NCBI GenBank assembly: GCA_030159075.1
Contig: BROG01000079.1
Coordinates: forward strand, 555,001 to 619,000
DNA length: 64,000 bases
Direction of reading: 5' to 3'
Source of the DNA: Atrina japonica
Taxonomy: Eukaryota > Mollusca > Bivalvia > Pterioida > Pinnidae
Notes under the pieces: generated by a model
What the model was told of the DNA's origin: nothing
Databases searched by the model: none
Seen by the model: only the letters and a program-made list of their open reading frames with translations
Translations under genes and position numbers: made by a program
Shown: positions 11,262-22,574 of the stretch, piece after piece
Position numbering within the stretch: position 1 is the stretch's first letter
How the letters are laid out: each line of letters starts with the position of its first letter

Positions 11262-11612
11262 AAGCAAAGTTAACCATAAGTCTCTCACCTCGAGTACAGA
11301 TTTGATCCCCGCTGTAACATCAAATGGTTGGAAAGTTTGTCCTTGACTTGTGGTCAGAGCAAAGTGCTGGCTCCTTGAACCATGAAGTCTGATTTTGTTG
11401 GAAAGTTTGTCACTTGACTTGTGGAAGGTCTATTTGCGGTCTCTCCTTGAGCACACTGTATAGGCTGATTTTGTTGGAAAGTTTGTCACTTGACTTGTGG
11501 AAGGCCTACTTGCGGTCTCTCCTTGAGCACACTGTAACCGGGGTTTTCCCTCCACCATTAAAAAACTGGCAGCCACCAAATAACTGAAAAATTGTTGAGT
11601 CAGTGTAACACA
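11262..11612 (+). mobile_element. tRNA-derived SINE with internal 76-bp tandem duplication
   Basis: The copy starts with CTCTCACCTCGAGTACAGAT, has GATCCCCGCTG at the box B/body junction, and ends GGCAGCCACCAAATAACTGA plus the TTGTTGAGTC tail. Within it, GATTTTGTTGGAAAGTTTGT is repeated at 11391 and 11467 (76-bp period), so the body is duplicated. A (GT)n run follows the tail by 14 bp. Confidence 0.8.
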
Positions 11613-11626
11613 CTAATTTAAAATCG

Positions 11627-11672
11627 GTGTGTGTGTGTGGGTGTGGGTGTGTGTGTGTGTGTGTGTGTGTGT
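11627..11672. repeat. (GT)n microsatellite at a SINE tail
   Basis: GT run with a few GGT interruptions. Confidence 0.9.
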
Positions 11673-11778
11673 AATGCTGGAAAGAGCTTTGTGGCTAAGA
11701 AGCGTCATAATTTTGTCTGCATTCTTGAGAACAAACTTCAACGAATATTCGCCAAATAATTATCAGAATTAAATAATT

Positions 11779-11781
<3 letters not shown>

Positions 11782-11836
<55 letters not shown>
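11782..11836. repeat. (AT)n microsatellite
   Basis: About 27 AT units. Confidence 0.95.
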
Positions 11837-11840
<4 letters not shown>

Positions 11841-13035
11841 AGAAAAAATCATACTGTACACCTTTCAATTTCGATTTAGTATAAGATTTTGGGTAAATTT
11901 GTACATGAACAATTTCAATGTTTGCCGAAAATTCTGTTACATAATGCGACACTGCATTTTGTTGATATCTATAAAAATACCTACACGAAGGCACGTACTA
12001 TCTTACAAGGGTCTGTGCTATAACAACAGTATCATAAGCACCACAGACAAGGTGTATTGTAGTCGTAATCCCCAGAGTAAAGTTATTACATACTATAAAT
12101 CTTATTAAGAGTATCTATCCCTTCAAAACACCTGATTTTATTTGGAATTTAATCCTTTCAGGGATCCGCGAGATTTAGAAAAAACGACTGCACATAATAA
12201 TGCTTCTCCCTTACAAAAGACTGGCTCCTTGAAATCTGCCTGTGTGAATCTAGGGTGTTGAAAAGAGGACTGTCTGGATAATGTCTGTGTAAACTTAGGA
12301 AATCTCTGAGAAAATAATTCACTTTAGTCATCCTTATGTAATTAACTCCTGACACGTCTAAAGCATTGATAATGTGTCGCCAGTGTATATCGAAATTCTC
12401 GGGATCTCATTTAACAATGAAAAAATCATTTTATCTAAGTCGAGCTGCAGACAACCGCAAGTATCAGCTAAGCTCCCAGTCTGCTTGTATTGAGAAAAAT
12501 ACCAAGAAAATTAAAATTACATTGAAAACAACATACATGTAATATAATTTTTGTCATACCAATTTTGGCATTGGCAACGAAAAGACAGGTGCTTTCCGAA
12601 AGCAAGATAAAATTGAATAAACATGTGTTTACATCAGTTACAAAAAAGAGAAGTAACGAAATGTGTTCTTTGACAGGTGGTTTGTAACATCAAGACTTAG
12701 ATCGGGTTCGGTGTGAGTGCTAAACTTTCTTTGAAAATGAAAATACGAGTTCTTGTTCTCTGTACTTCTGATCTCCATGAATTTGTAATTTTTTATGTTA
12801 TTCAATTAAACAACATTACAGACATTTTTATTACCGATTGATATCCCTTGCATCCTTATAAAATACTCAATGTTAGCTGGGCCATTGTTCAAATTCTATT
12901 TCTTTTCACAAATTACATTATCATAACAAGTTTTTTGCAACCCAGGATTTATCAAGAACATTTTTATACGTTTTCATTTTGACAGCACAGTTTGTATGTA
13001 TTTAAGAACTATATGTTTCATATGCATTAATTTTA
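11837..13035. other. Non-coding, repeat-poor DNA
   Basis: No convincing exon or known repeat. Short frames at 11779-12108 and 12158-12355 are unsupported by composition or similarity to any family I recognise. Confidence 0.4.
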
Positions 13036-13039
13036 AACG

Positions 13040-13275
13040 TTTAAAGAGGGGAGCTCATATAATCTGAGAAGGTTCTCTAAAGAGCAGAATAGTCGATCTC
13101 AGTTAAGGGAGAGGACTGACCCTAAAGAGAAACTTCCCCTCTAGGGGAGAAGTATCACTCAAAATTACAACGGGGGAAGACTGACTCTAGAGTACGCCTT
13201 TCCCCTATTGGGTGAAGCTTACTCTAGAGTAGGATTGCCAGGGGAAGCTTTGTTATAGGGGAAGTCTCACTCCAT
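13040..13275. repeat. Degenerate array of GGGGAAG / ACTCTAGAGTA palindromic units
   Basis: CCCCTCTAGGGG, CTCTAGAGTA (about 13189 and 13222), CCCCTATTGGG and GTTATAGGGGAAG recur at irregular 30-40 bp steps. The CTCTAGAG and CCCTCTAGGG words are self-complementary. No family assignment. Confidence 0.55.
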
Positions 13276-13320
13276 AACTACGGTGTTCGTTCTGTTACTA
13301 AAAATGTTAGAAACAGAAAG

Positions 13321-13420
13321 GAACCCTTAACATGAAAGATTACTAACCAATTATCTAAATGGTATGATCTTTTCTATTGTTTAGACCAGTCTATTATGGC
13401 ATGTGGGGTTTAAAGGGTCA
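13321..13420. mobile_element. Short TTAA MITE (family B), diverged
   Basis: The core TATGATCTTTTCTATTGTTT plus AGACCAGTCTATTATGGCAT matches the copies at 56225 and 21879. The terminal CCCTTAAC / GGTTTAAAGGGT repeats are degraded. Confidence 0.7.
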
Positions 13421-14084
13421 AGATATATAGTGGACACAGACTTCAAACTTAGTTTGGTTTCATTATTATATAAATTTATCGAAATGTCCATATACTATAT
13501 GTTTTGTGTACTTTGATCAGGGAAAATATTATTTAATTACACTTTCTTGTCTTAATATTAATATATGTTGTTGCTGTTACAAATACTGGGTATGGGTAAG
13601 GACTGTAACATCAAAGACATTTTTTATAAAATTTTTGACAATTTCTAACACATGTATTGTATTTGGTGTTCATTTGGGATAATGTGTATACGTATTGAAT
13701 CTTCAGTTTATGGCATACAAACAGCATGGTCACTATACTTAATTGTATGGCGGTATCAATTTCCTTGACATATGTATCAGAATGATTTCGTTTATTTTAA
13801 ATTTTGTATCAAAAGAAGCTAAGTACTTCTCAGTCATTGCTTTCCTTAGTTTTTACAATAATAGGAAACTGTTTTTCTATTAATGGTAAACATTTTGTTT
13901 AATGTGTACAATCAATTTCCAGATATATGCTGTATATTTAACCATTATACAAATTCTGTCATAAAACAATGATTGTGAAATATGACACTAAAACAACTTA
14001 TTTGTTACTTATATTCGTTTAACTGAAACAAATTACTGAATTTGATTTCTTTTACCACCTTTCTCTCTCTCTTTTTTCAAATAG

Positions 14085-14515
14085 GTGCACAGTTTCCTAT
14101 CGAAGACGATAATAAGAGAACAAGAACTGCCTACACCCGGGGACAATTGCTCGAACTTGAAAAAGAATTTCATTTTAATAAGTACATTTCTCGGCCTAGA
14201 AGAATAGAACTTGCAGCCATGCTTAACCTTACCGAACGACACATCAAGATTTGGTTTCAAAATAGACGTATGAAATGGAAAAAGGACGAGGCAAAACGAA
14301 GACCTCGTCCTTTATCTACCTCAGACTCTAAAACTGGAAGTAAATCATCTCCACCTGATTCTCCAGTGTTAACAAACTTATCACCCGTTTCCAACGGAAG
14401 TGACGCGTCTTCTCCAAAACAAAATGACAGTAGCGACATTGTAACACAATCTTCACAAAAAGAATCTTCAAATAAAAACTTACTGTCATCTCCCAAAAAG
14501 GAGGACGTGTCTTGA
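14085..14515 (+). CDS. Xlox: Xlox (Pdx1-type ParaHox homeodomain), last coding exon
   Basis: The exon follows a good acceptor: a C/T-rich tract ending CAAATAG at 14084, with GT of a split Gly codon opening the exon. The homeodomain is residue-complete at 14111-14290. It begins [20 protein letters not shown], carries helix 2 [13 protein letters not shown], and has helix 3 [18 protein letters not shown]. His at homeodomain position 44 and the NKYISRPRR stretch are diagnostic of Xlox/Pdx. W48, F49, N51 and R53 are all present. The tail after [11 protein letters not shown] is Ser/Pro/Lys-rich, about 70 residues, without known motifs, ending TGA at 14513. Pdx/Xlox is a nuclear transcription factor patterning the mid-gut in bilaterians. 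The 5' exon with start codon and FPWM-type hexapeptide is not seen upstream in this window, so the entry is 5'-partial. Cdx lies 47 kb downstream in the opposite orientation. Confidence 0.95.
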
Positions 14516-15264
14516 TCACAAATGTTCTGTGATTTAGATGTGTAATTTTACTGGAAGTGAAGGGTAAAAAATTAACTACAAAACAAGGTCTTGCCATAAT
14601 ATGTGTTCCAAACTACAAGAGTACACAGATCTGTTTAAATGTGGTATGTATCTGTGATACATTCAAAGCTTGTAACACGTGTAAGCCGTCAGGATTTTCC
14701 ACAAATCAATTCACAAGATGTTGTATAAATTTCCATATGTTGGGAGATGATCTGTAGTTGTGGATCGACAAAGGCGCAGAGAGGATCAGCGTGTTTAGTT
14801 ACTTGCAAGTGCTATGCTTAAGTCGTCCTGGAAGTGCTTTCATTTTGAATTTGCGAATGGTGTGTTCGAGGACGTGCATCAATCAAGATCCGTTCATGTT
14901 TTATCATTGTTGTTGTTATTTACGTTGATCAATATTTAAATGCTTTATTAGAATGTCAGTGTTATTAATCAAATCAAAATCAATAAGTATGATTATACAC
15001 ATATTGAATTTCAAATCAAATAGTACAATCATGCCTACACCAATGAGGAAGCAGCTATCGTGATTTTAAACTTTCTGAGTTAATTTTGTTCATTTTGCTC
15101 AATAGAGGGAAGTTTTCAGCTAAAACATTTATAAGAGAAACAGACTAAGTTTAATCATTTTGCGGGATATGTTGATTGTCTCTACCGAAAATTTTAAAAA
15201 CGAAATCCTTGTTTAAATATATAAATTTTGGATTCTTGAAATTGCAATATCTTGGAATGAGTGT
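14516..15264. other. Xlox 3' flank, probable 3' UTR
   Basis: No second gene is seen. The Xlox 3' UTR must begin here, but no textbook AATAAA is obvious in the first 400 bp, so its end cannot be placed. The first mobile element (a MITE) starts 750 bp after the stop codon. Confidence 0.4.
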
Positions 15265-15637
15265 TGTAAAAGGGACATTAGCTGTGTTTACCAAAACAAA
15301 AATATTTCGATTTCTTTTCTACTTTTACCACTTGTACTTGATGTACAATAACAAATAAGAGCTATACACGAGCATAAAAATTCTTGTTTTCCTATATATT
15401 TTGTGAAAATAAGATTAAGTCCAGTGTGGTGTGCATATACAAATAGTGAGGTTGAATTAATCAATTACAAGTGAATAATTGCCAAACTGGAATTCTCAAG
15501 CAATTTTTACAAAATATATAGGAATCCTATTAGTTTTTGCCTGTGTATATATATCTCTTTTTTCATTTTTGATAAACATGTGTATATCAATCTAAGTGTT
15601 AAAAAGGAAAGAACTATAACAGCTTATGTCCCTTTAA
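15265..15637 (+). mobile_element. Long-inverted-repeat MITE (family A)
   Basis: The ends are AAAAGGGACATTAGCTGTGT and ACAGCTTATGTCCCTTTAA, which are inverted copies. Inside, CTTGTACTTGATGTACAATA and CCTATATATTTTGTGAAAAT on the left are mirrored by TTTACAAAATATATAGGAAT and GCCTGTGTATATATATCTC on the right. The element is non-coding and about 370 bp. Confidence 0.85.
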
Positions 15638-17315
15638 TTTTCTAGAACAATACAGATGGACAGAAGCGTATTAGAAACTCATCCACTGTTTCTTCTCTCG
15701 ATGACAATGACAGGACAACGGTTTCAATGTCAGTGCGGTATGTGGAGTTACAACATATCTCTTTATGTACCCGGCTCTGTATTCCTGAGATCCGTTGTAC
15801 TTTAGGTCAACTTTTAAAATAAACAAAGTATCTAATCCTTACAGAATGAGGCACAGATAGATACGTTTCGCAAAGCTTCATGATAAATCGCTTTCTAATA
15901 CGATATGTCCAACAGATATTTACCGGATTACACTTGCCAATTTAGACTTTGGCTTTTGAACCGAGAACTTGTTAAATGATATCCTACACAACACACTACA
16001 AAACCCTTGTGTACAAAAGTCTATGTGGGTTTGTGTGACCAGATTTTTTTTAAAAATATTTTATCTGTATGAAGTTCAGTTCTGTGCCAATCAATGAGAA
16101 CTTTGAATTTAGAAAATTATATATATGTTGACCTACTTATACTAAAGTGGCTGTTTAGTCTGTTTTCTTTATTTCATGTTGCCTTGACTACGGGCACCAT
16201 AGGTGATGTATTTGGCACCTGGTATAAAATTAGACTTTTCCAAAGGTCTGTCCATAAGTTCTTGTTTTATTCATTGCAATTGTTTTGGACGTTGGTATAC
16301 ATGCTTTTATTTGGTCTGTTCTTCCTTTCTGCATTGAATATCCGGTTAGAATCCGCTAGATGCTTCAAACTGGCGACAATGTTTACGCTTTCTTGAACCC
16401 CTCACTTTTCAGATAGGTACTCCTTAAAGGCATACACAAGCTGTCAAAATGGAATTTTTTGTTTGTTTGTATTGAAAGATTCGATTTTCTTATTTTTAAA
16501 CAAATAAAATAATCTTTAAAGAATTAGTTAAAATGTCCTAATGCAAGGAATTCTAATCGACGGTGTATTTCGTTAACTCCTGTAGGCAATTTATGCATGA
16601 TAATTTAAACATTGCTACGGGATATATCTTTTCCGTTCTCTTAATCAAAGTGTACGTAAGTCTAATCGAGGGATACATATTGTTTATCAAAATGATATCC
16701 TGTTTGCCTTTAACTAAATGTGTCAAACATTATTTAAAACAAATCAAAATTACTTAATTATAAAACAATAAAACAGAATCATGAACATTTTGGTTTCCAG
16801 TAATCTTTGCAAATATCAACTTACTTCTCTAAAACTTAACAGAAATCGATCAGTGAAATTTAAATAAGGATATTATGTTATATTTAGATTAATTAGCTTT
16901 CAATTAAGCAGTTTATCTATTAATGTTAATTACATTATTTTCTTCAAACACTATTTTACTGGATAAAATATATCACCTTTTATTATGTAAATTTTTTCAA
17001 TCAGCCAACACCCCTGACCATTAACTATTCTTTTCGTTATGAAATATAGATTGTAAAATATGAATAGATATACTTAAAAAAAGCTTTATCCGATACTTCA
17101 TCATAAAATGTTACGACTTTCCATCTCCACATGGTTTGTTAGCTGACCGATGTAATTATCAACATTTACTCATACTGCATTTAAATAGCTCAAATTATCT
17201 ATCACATTTGTCTATATCTAACTTGAAAGAAGAGGACAAAATATGAAAATGAAAACATGAAACTTATATGAATTAACAAAATATCGTTCTCCCTTTCAAC
17301 TACTAAATGTATTTA
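15638..17315. other. Non-coding, repeat-poor DNA downstream of Xlox
   Basis: Low-complexity content is small and no repeat family seen elsewhere in the window occurs here. A hydrophobic 100-codon frame at 16094-16396 has no recognisable family features and is not called. This is a candidate place for ParaHox regulatory DNA, by position only. Confidence 0.35.
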
Positions 17316-17332
17316 GAAGATATATATATATA

Positions 17333-17417
<85 letters not shown>
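17316..17417. repeat. (AT)n microsatellite
   Basis: About 50 AT units with one TTTA interruption. Confidence 0.97.
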
Positions 17418-17419
<2 letters not shown>

Positions 17420-18462
17420 CACTGCTCACAAATATAATAATATAAGGTATTATTAGTAATATCAAATAAGCTAAATGATATGATTATACGAAAAAACAGT
17501 AAAACACTCAAAATTCACAAATGTTCGGCCCCTTGGCCTTAATCAAGTGAAAGATGATAATATGTATATTAGTTACATAGTATTAAGTCTGCACAATACA
17601 CACAGCTTCATGGCAAATGTTTCTAGAAACTGTTTTTACTGTTTTCTCGCATAATTATACTTCCCTTTGGAGGACATTGAATTTTATTGGATATGAATAT
17701 AATTGTTTTTCTCCACAAGATTATATACTCAGCCTACTAGTTTCATCGAACTGTTTTTATTTTTTGTATTATTGTTTAAAGTTTTTTTTTATTTTACAGT
17801 GAACGCCTTGATATGGTAATTTATTGCAAATGTAGCCCTACTGATTACAGTAACACTAGCTTTGATCGCATATCCATTAAAAGTATTTGACAGCAAGTTG
17901 TATGTCTTGTATCCCTACATAAAACATTCTCTTCTTACGAAATGTATCTGAAGACTTGTATGTTTACATCTATAGTTGTTAAATAATAGAAAGCCATTAT
18001 TTACTATTGATACAGCCATAGAAGGCACATTTTCAAAAATAAATTAATTGAAAATGAGTTACTACAGCTGATATTTCTTTAACGTATACAAATGAATGAC
18101 GAAAATGTTGGAAAAAAAATTGGCATATGATTAGTTTGACCCAGATTTAAGATTAAAGTAGTTTACCAGTTAAAATTTACAAAGTAAGTTTGTACACGTT
18201 TAATTTATAAATCTATAATCTCCTTTCATGTATTTGATATTCATTTACAGTTAGGAAACAGGTAAAGCATATAGTTACTTTTGCTAATTATTCGGTTTTC
18301 AAAACCTTTTCCAACACTTTATATAAGTCATTCCTGGATTATTCAATCCAAGACATATTTACCTTATGTTTTCCTGTATTAAGACAGTCATGAATGGATC
18401 TATGAAATAGTATATACATGATAACAAAGTAATAAGTTTATACAAACTTTATCTGAGACTGT

Positions 18463-18500
18463 ATACAGTGGAACCTTCCTATTACGACCCCAACTGGTTT
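18463..18500 (+). mobile_element. Family C MITE, left-end fragment
   Basis: ATACAGTGGAACCTTCCTAT matches the left end of the element at 9933; it is cut off after about 35 bp just before a family A MITE. Confidence 0.5.
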
Positions 18501-18524
18501 ACACAAACATGAGCAAAGAAATAT

Positions 18525-18892
18525 TTAAAGGGGAATTAGCTGTGTTTACTAAAAATTATTTCGAATTTTTCTACTTTTACTACTTGTACTTGATGTACAA
18601 GAACAAATATGACACATATACACAGGCATACAAAATTTTATATTCCTATATATTTTGTGAAAATAATATTAGTTTCAGTATGGTATGTACATTTACAAAT
18701 AGTAAGGTTGAATTAATTAATTGCAAGTGAGTAATTGTCATACTTGATTTCTAAAGCAATTTTCACAAAATATATAGGAATTTATTTCTGTGTATTTATA
18801 TTTTGCTATTGTATATCAATCTAACTACTAATGTAGTATAAATGGAAAGCAATATTTTTGAGAAAAAAAAACACAGGTAATGGCCATTTTTC
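18525..18892 (+). mobile_element. Long-inverted-repeat MITE (family A)
   Basis: It starts TTAAAGGGGAATTAGCTGTG, carries CTTGTACTTGATGTACAAGA and CCTATATATTTTGTGAAAAT, mirrored by TTTCACAAAATATATAGGAA, and ends with a decayed ACACAGGTAATGGCC. Confidence 0.85.
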
Positions 18893-19383
18893 AACTGACC
18901 TATTCCGTCTCGACTTCAGTAATACACCAATTTCATTTTTTGTACAATTGAAAACTTCCCTCTAGTAATATTATTAATAATGACAATAGTTAGGATGAAA
19001 ATATTAGTTCAAAGTTGAGTTAAATATTTTAATGTATTCCAGGATGTATCGCTGACCACTCACATGGATGTAAAGTTTTGGACAGTATTTGCAATGAGCC
19101 GGGATATAATTCCGGGAAATAATGTTCATGTGCACCGTCTTTATATCTTTAGTGCTAGATAACTGATTCATTAAATGACGAATGAAAATAACTTTTGTTG
19201 TGTTTTGTGTTTTGTAAAAAAAGCAGTTTGTAATGTTGTTCAAATATTCAAACATTCATAATGCATGCACATGTAAAATATAACCATACATTTCAATCAA
19301 AATACTTTTAAGTATTTTTCTCAGATATTAGTATGCTTTACATTTTATCTGATGCCTTTTTATTTAACTCCTCCCCCCATTTT

Positions 19384-19678
19384 TACTAGCTTGGATTCAT
19401 TTACAATAGCAAAAAAGAGATATACACAGGTATAAAAAAAATTATTTTCCTATATATTTTTTGAAAATTAATTGTGAAACCCAGGTTTGTCACTTTTTCA
19501 CTTGTGATCAACCTTACTATATGTATATGAATATCACACTGAACCTAACCTCATTTCACAAAATATATAGAAATAAAAAGATTTTTGTATGCCTGTGTAT
19601 AGCTCTTATTTGTTATTGAACACCAAGTACAAGTAGCAAAAGTGGAAATTTGGAAAACACAGCTAATGCCCCTGTAAG
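19384..19678 (+). mobile_element. Long-inverted-repeat MITE (family A), left-truncated
   Basis: The right arm is well kept (GTATGCCTGTGTATAGCTCT, ACACAGCTAATGCCCCTGTA); the left arm begins only at GATATACACAGGTATAAA. Confidence 0.8.
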
Positions 19679-19884
19679 AATCGACTTTAAGTTATTACAG
19701 GTATTTTTATATATTAAGAATATAACCAAAAATTTCAGTACAATGAGTACTTCAATGAATACCGATTTCTTCACAGTCGAGGACAATTTTCAATCAAATT
19801 TTAATGTTGTTCTTAAGTCAAAATGAAGAAGAACCAATAGACATTCGTATTTCCAAGTTCATCAGAATACGACATATTTGATAT

Positions 19885-19990
19885 AATAACGGTTTCAACA
19901 TGGAGAACAAATGCGAATCCAAAACTGGATGGGACCAAGTTTCCGGAAGGAGTAAGCATTCCATGTTAACATGCCACATCCGTCGCGATG
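19885..19990 (-). mobile_element. Retroelement 3'-end fragment (family Q)
   Basis: The reverse complement contains GCATGTTAACATGGAATGCT, ACTCCTTCCGGAAACTTGGT and CCCATCC, shared with 28530-28665 and 56090-56225. Probably a 5'-truncated retroelement 3' end. Confidence 0.55.
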
Positions 19991-20269
19991 CTCTAATCAC
20001 TTTGCCACATCCGTCGCCAATGTTCAATGGAAACCTCTCCAGTTTGGTGAAACAGGCTGAACATGTCTGAAAACAAATGAAATATCAATATGAGACAGTG
20101 AATGAATGGGCTTAATATTATATATACCGGTATATCATGACTTTATTGTAAGGTCCACGTAAATCAGCGTGGCACTCAGCTTTCAAAACTGGGTAAACGT
20201 TTAGACTACATATCGATTTTTTGTAATCGTGACAAAACCATCAAAGAGCGACAACTCTTATATTCATCT

Positions 20270-20490
20270 GCTCAAATTGTGACGAGCAGTTATTTCTCAC
20301 TTGTTTCATTTGAATTTGACTGTGGACTCACAGCGAGTGTGACCGGTCAGCAAGGAATGCTTACTCCGCCATGGCACCTGATCCCACCTCTAGATTTCTA
20401 GAGGTTCGTGTTTGTCCAATGTTCACCAGATTTATATATTTGTCTCCTGTACATTCTGAAGATTAATGCTTTAATAACTGATATTTTCAT
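20270..20490 (+). mobile_element. Solo 3' end of Penelope-like retroelement (family P)
   Basis: It matches the region just downstream of the RT fragment at 58.5-59.4 kb: TTTGACTGTGGACTCACAGC, GTGTGACCGGTCAGCAAGGA, GATCCCACCTCTAGATTTCT and CGTGTTTGTCCA. A SINE begins directly after it. Confidence 0.65.
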
Positions 20491-20504
20491 ATTACGTTTT
20501 TCAG

Positions 20505-20716
20505 TTATATGGTGGTGGCCAGTTTTTATGGGTGGAGGATAGAACCCGGTTACAATGTACCCGGGAAGAGACAACCGGCTTTCCGCAAGTAAATTGGCAA
20601 AAATTCTCACAAAAATCAGCTTAGGTTTCATCGGGGCTAAAAACTGCTCTGATCAGAAATGAGAGACTTCATGGTTTTAAGTGTGATGCTCTAAGCACTC
20701 GACCACGGTGGCTCCT
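20505..20716 (-). mobile_element. tRNA-derived SINE, full length
   Basis: On the minus strand the head reads CCACCGTGGTCGAGTGCTTA, a clear tRNA-like A box. The body (TTTACTTGCGGAAAGCCGGT, GTACATTGTAACCGGG) and tail follow. Confidence 0.85.
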
Positions 20717-21875
20717 GTTTACAATACATGTGTATTTTAAAATTAGATAACATGACATACATCCTGAAGATAAATATTTTGGAATCTGTGGTTTTAATAC
20801 AATGAAATAATGTTTCCAAAAATAATAACATTTCAGATATATGTATAAACACACATTTTATATGATGAATAGCTATGTCATACGATATAATACGACAAGA
20901 GAGGTATACCAAAATGTCAGAAACAAAACCGTATCTTCCCATACCGAAATTACAAACAGGAGGTCTGGATGTACATAGATGATGACCGATGAATACAAGG
21001 CTTCGGATATTAGGCGTGATCCATATAATGAACACATTGAAAGCCATATCTTTATTTTTAATACATTTTTTTTAATCTTTTTTTTTTATCTGTTTACTTA
21101 TTTCATTTAATTTATTCCGATTTATTCATTTATTTCGCAATTGAACTTGAAGAGTTATGGTACATTCTACAATTTATATGATTTTGACTTTACCTAGATT
21201 TAAAGATCCCACATGCAGGGTAGAAAATGTACATGTTTCACCCGTAAATATCCACATAGGTCAGAGGTTCAGGTAATAATGATATCTGACCGATAGCGAA
21301 TTGTACAGGAAATACGAAATTGTTACTACAATTACGCCTAACATGGCGATCTCTAATTGACAAAACCGATGGCGGTACCCGCAGAAATATACGATATGCT
21401 ACTCTGGTATAGAGCTAAGGACGTATCACGAAGCCGATGTTAGCAAGACTGTTCATGATCGTGTTTATTTTTACCAGATTAGTTGCCCATTGAGAATCTA
21501 CAACAAATATAAAACCGACTTCAACCTAAAGTAAGAATACCCGTATAAAAACGCCTGCAATTTCCGCTGATAAATGATAGTTACTATAAAAAGAAATTTA
21601 AGGTGTTTAATTTCTATCAGCTTTTTTTTTCTTTCATTGTAAGCATAACACATCAACATGAGTTGGAATGCATGAGCATGAATAACTTAAGACGAATGTG
21701 CGCGTGTGCGGTTGAAACAAGTAAATCATATTTCAATATTTTCTGTGTGCAATCGGTTGGGGAACATTTCACGGATTAAGTATAAGACCGAGTGCAAAGT
21801 TGATCTAATAAACTGCAGGCGTCTAACAAAAATACACGAGTGATTAGAGTAAGAGTAATTTATTGTCACTCGAAT
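20717..21875. other. Non-coding, no repeat recognised
   Basis: A GC-richer, non-repetitive block at about 21195-21560 stands out mildly. No open frame with family similarity is present. Confidence 0.35.
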
Positions 21876-21878
21876 GTG

Positions 21879-21969
21879 TTAACCCTTTCATCCCTGAGTT
21901 TCTGAGTGGTTTGTTCTTTGTTTTTGTTTAAGACCAGTCCATTGTGTACTGTAGGGTTGAAAGGGTTAA
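21879..21969. mobile_element. Short TTAA MITE (family B)
   Basis: It begins TTAACCCTTTCATCCC and ends TAGGGTTGAAAGGGTTAA, near-perfect terminal inverted repeats with TTAA at both edges. The interior TTTAAGACCAGTCCATTGTG is shared with the copy at 56225. Confidence 0.85.
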
Positions 21970-22419
21970 TGAAAACAAAAACACGTACACTTAAGATGAC
22001 AAATACTTAATATCATTGTGTAAATAGTTTATGTAAACAAAGTAGGTATTCTAATATATTTCAAAACAATCTACAAAACAGCAATGAAATGAAAAGAAGA
22101 CAAAGGACTTCACATATAATTAGAAAGAGATGCGTATACATGTATTGCATTTTATCAGAGACGAGAGAGATAAAAGAATGGGGTATTAAATCTGTCATAT
22201 AATTGAATTGAATGTCGTATAAAGGACGTTTCCTGTTTTCACTTCTACGACGGATAAAGACAAGGTTGTATCTCTTAAACAATTTGAGGGTGTTTATAGT
22301 ATGTTTATAACAATTTACACCCAGATCTTCGATCTTCGAGTCAAAAATGGAAAGATGTTGATGTGCTAAAATAGACAAACTATCTACTTAAGTATAAAAC
22401 TTAAGGATATCCGGAATAC

Positions 22420-22560
22420 AATATAGAAATCTGGTGAATATTGGACAAACACGAATCCTTGGAAATCCAGAGATGGGATCAGGTGCCATGGAGGAGTAAG
22501 CATCCCCTATTGACCGGTAATATCCGCTGCAAGTCCACAGTCAAATTAAAATGAAAAAAG
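22420..22560 (-). mobile_element. Solo 3' end of Penelope-like retroelement (family P)
   Basis: GGGATCAGGTGCCATGGAGG, AGTAAGCATCCCCTATTGAC and the downstream CCACAGTC word match 58610-58710 closely. Confidence 0.65.
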
Positions 22561-22574
22561 TTGAACACTTGAAA

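Noticed and set aside
14042..14084. Possible extension of Xlox coding upstream of the acceptor
   Set aside because: The residues encoded are the polypyrimidine tract and AG acceptor; no ATG start, and Xlox needs an upstream exon.
16094..16396. 100-codon hydrophobic reading frame 1.6 kb after Xlox
   Set aside because: No family motif, no splice or promoter context, AT-rich codons; chance frames of this size are expected in 64 kb.
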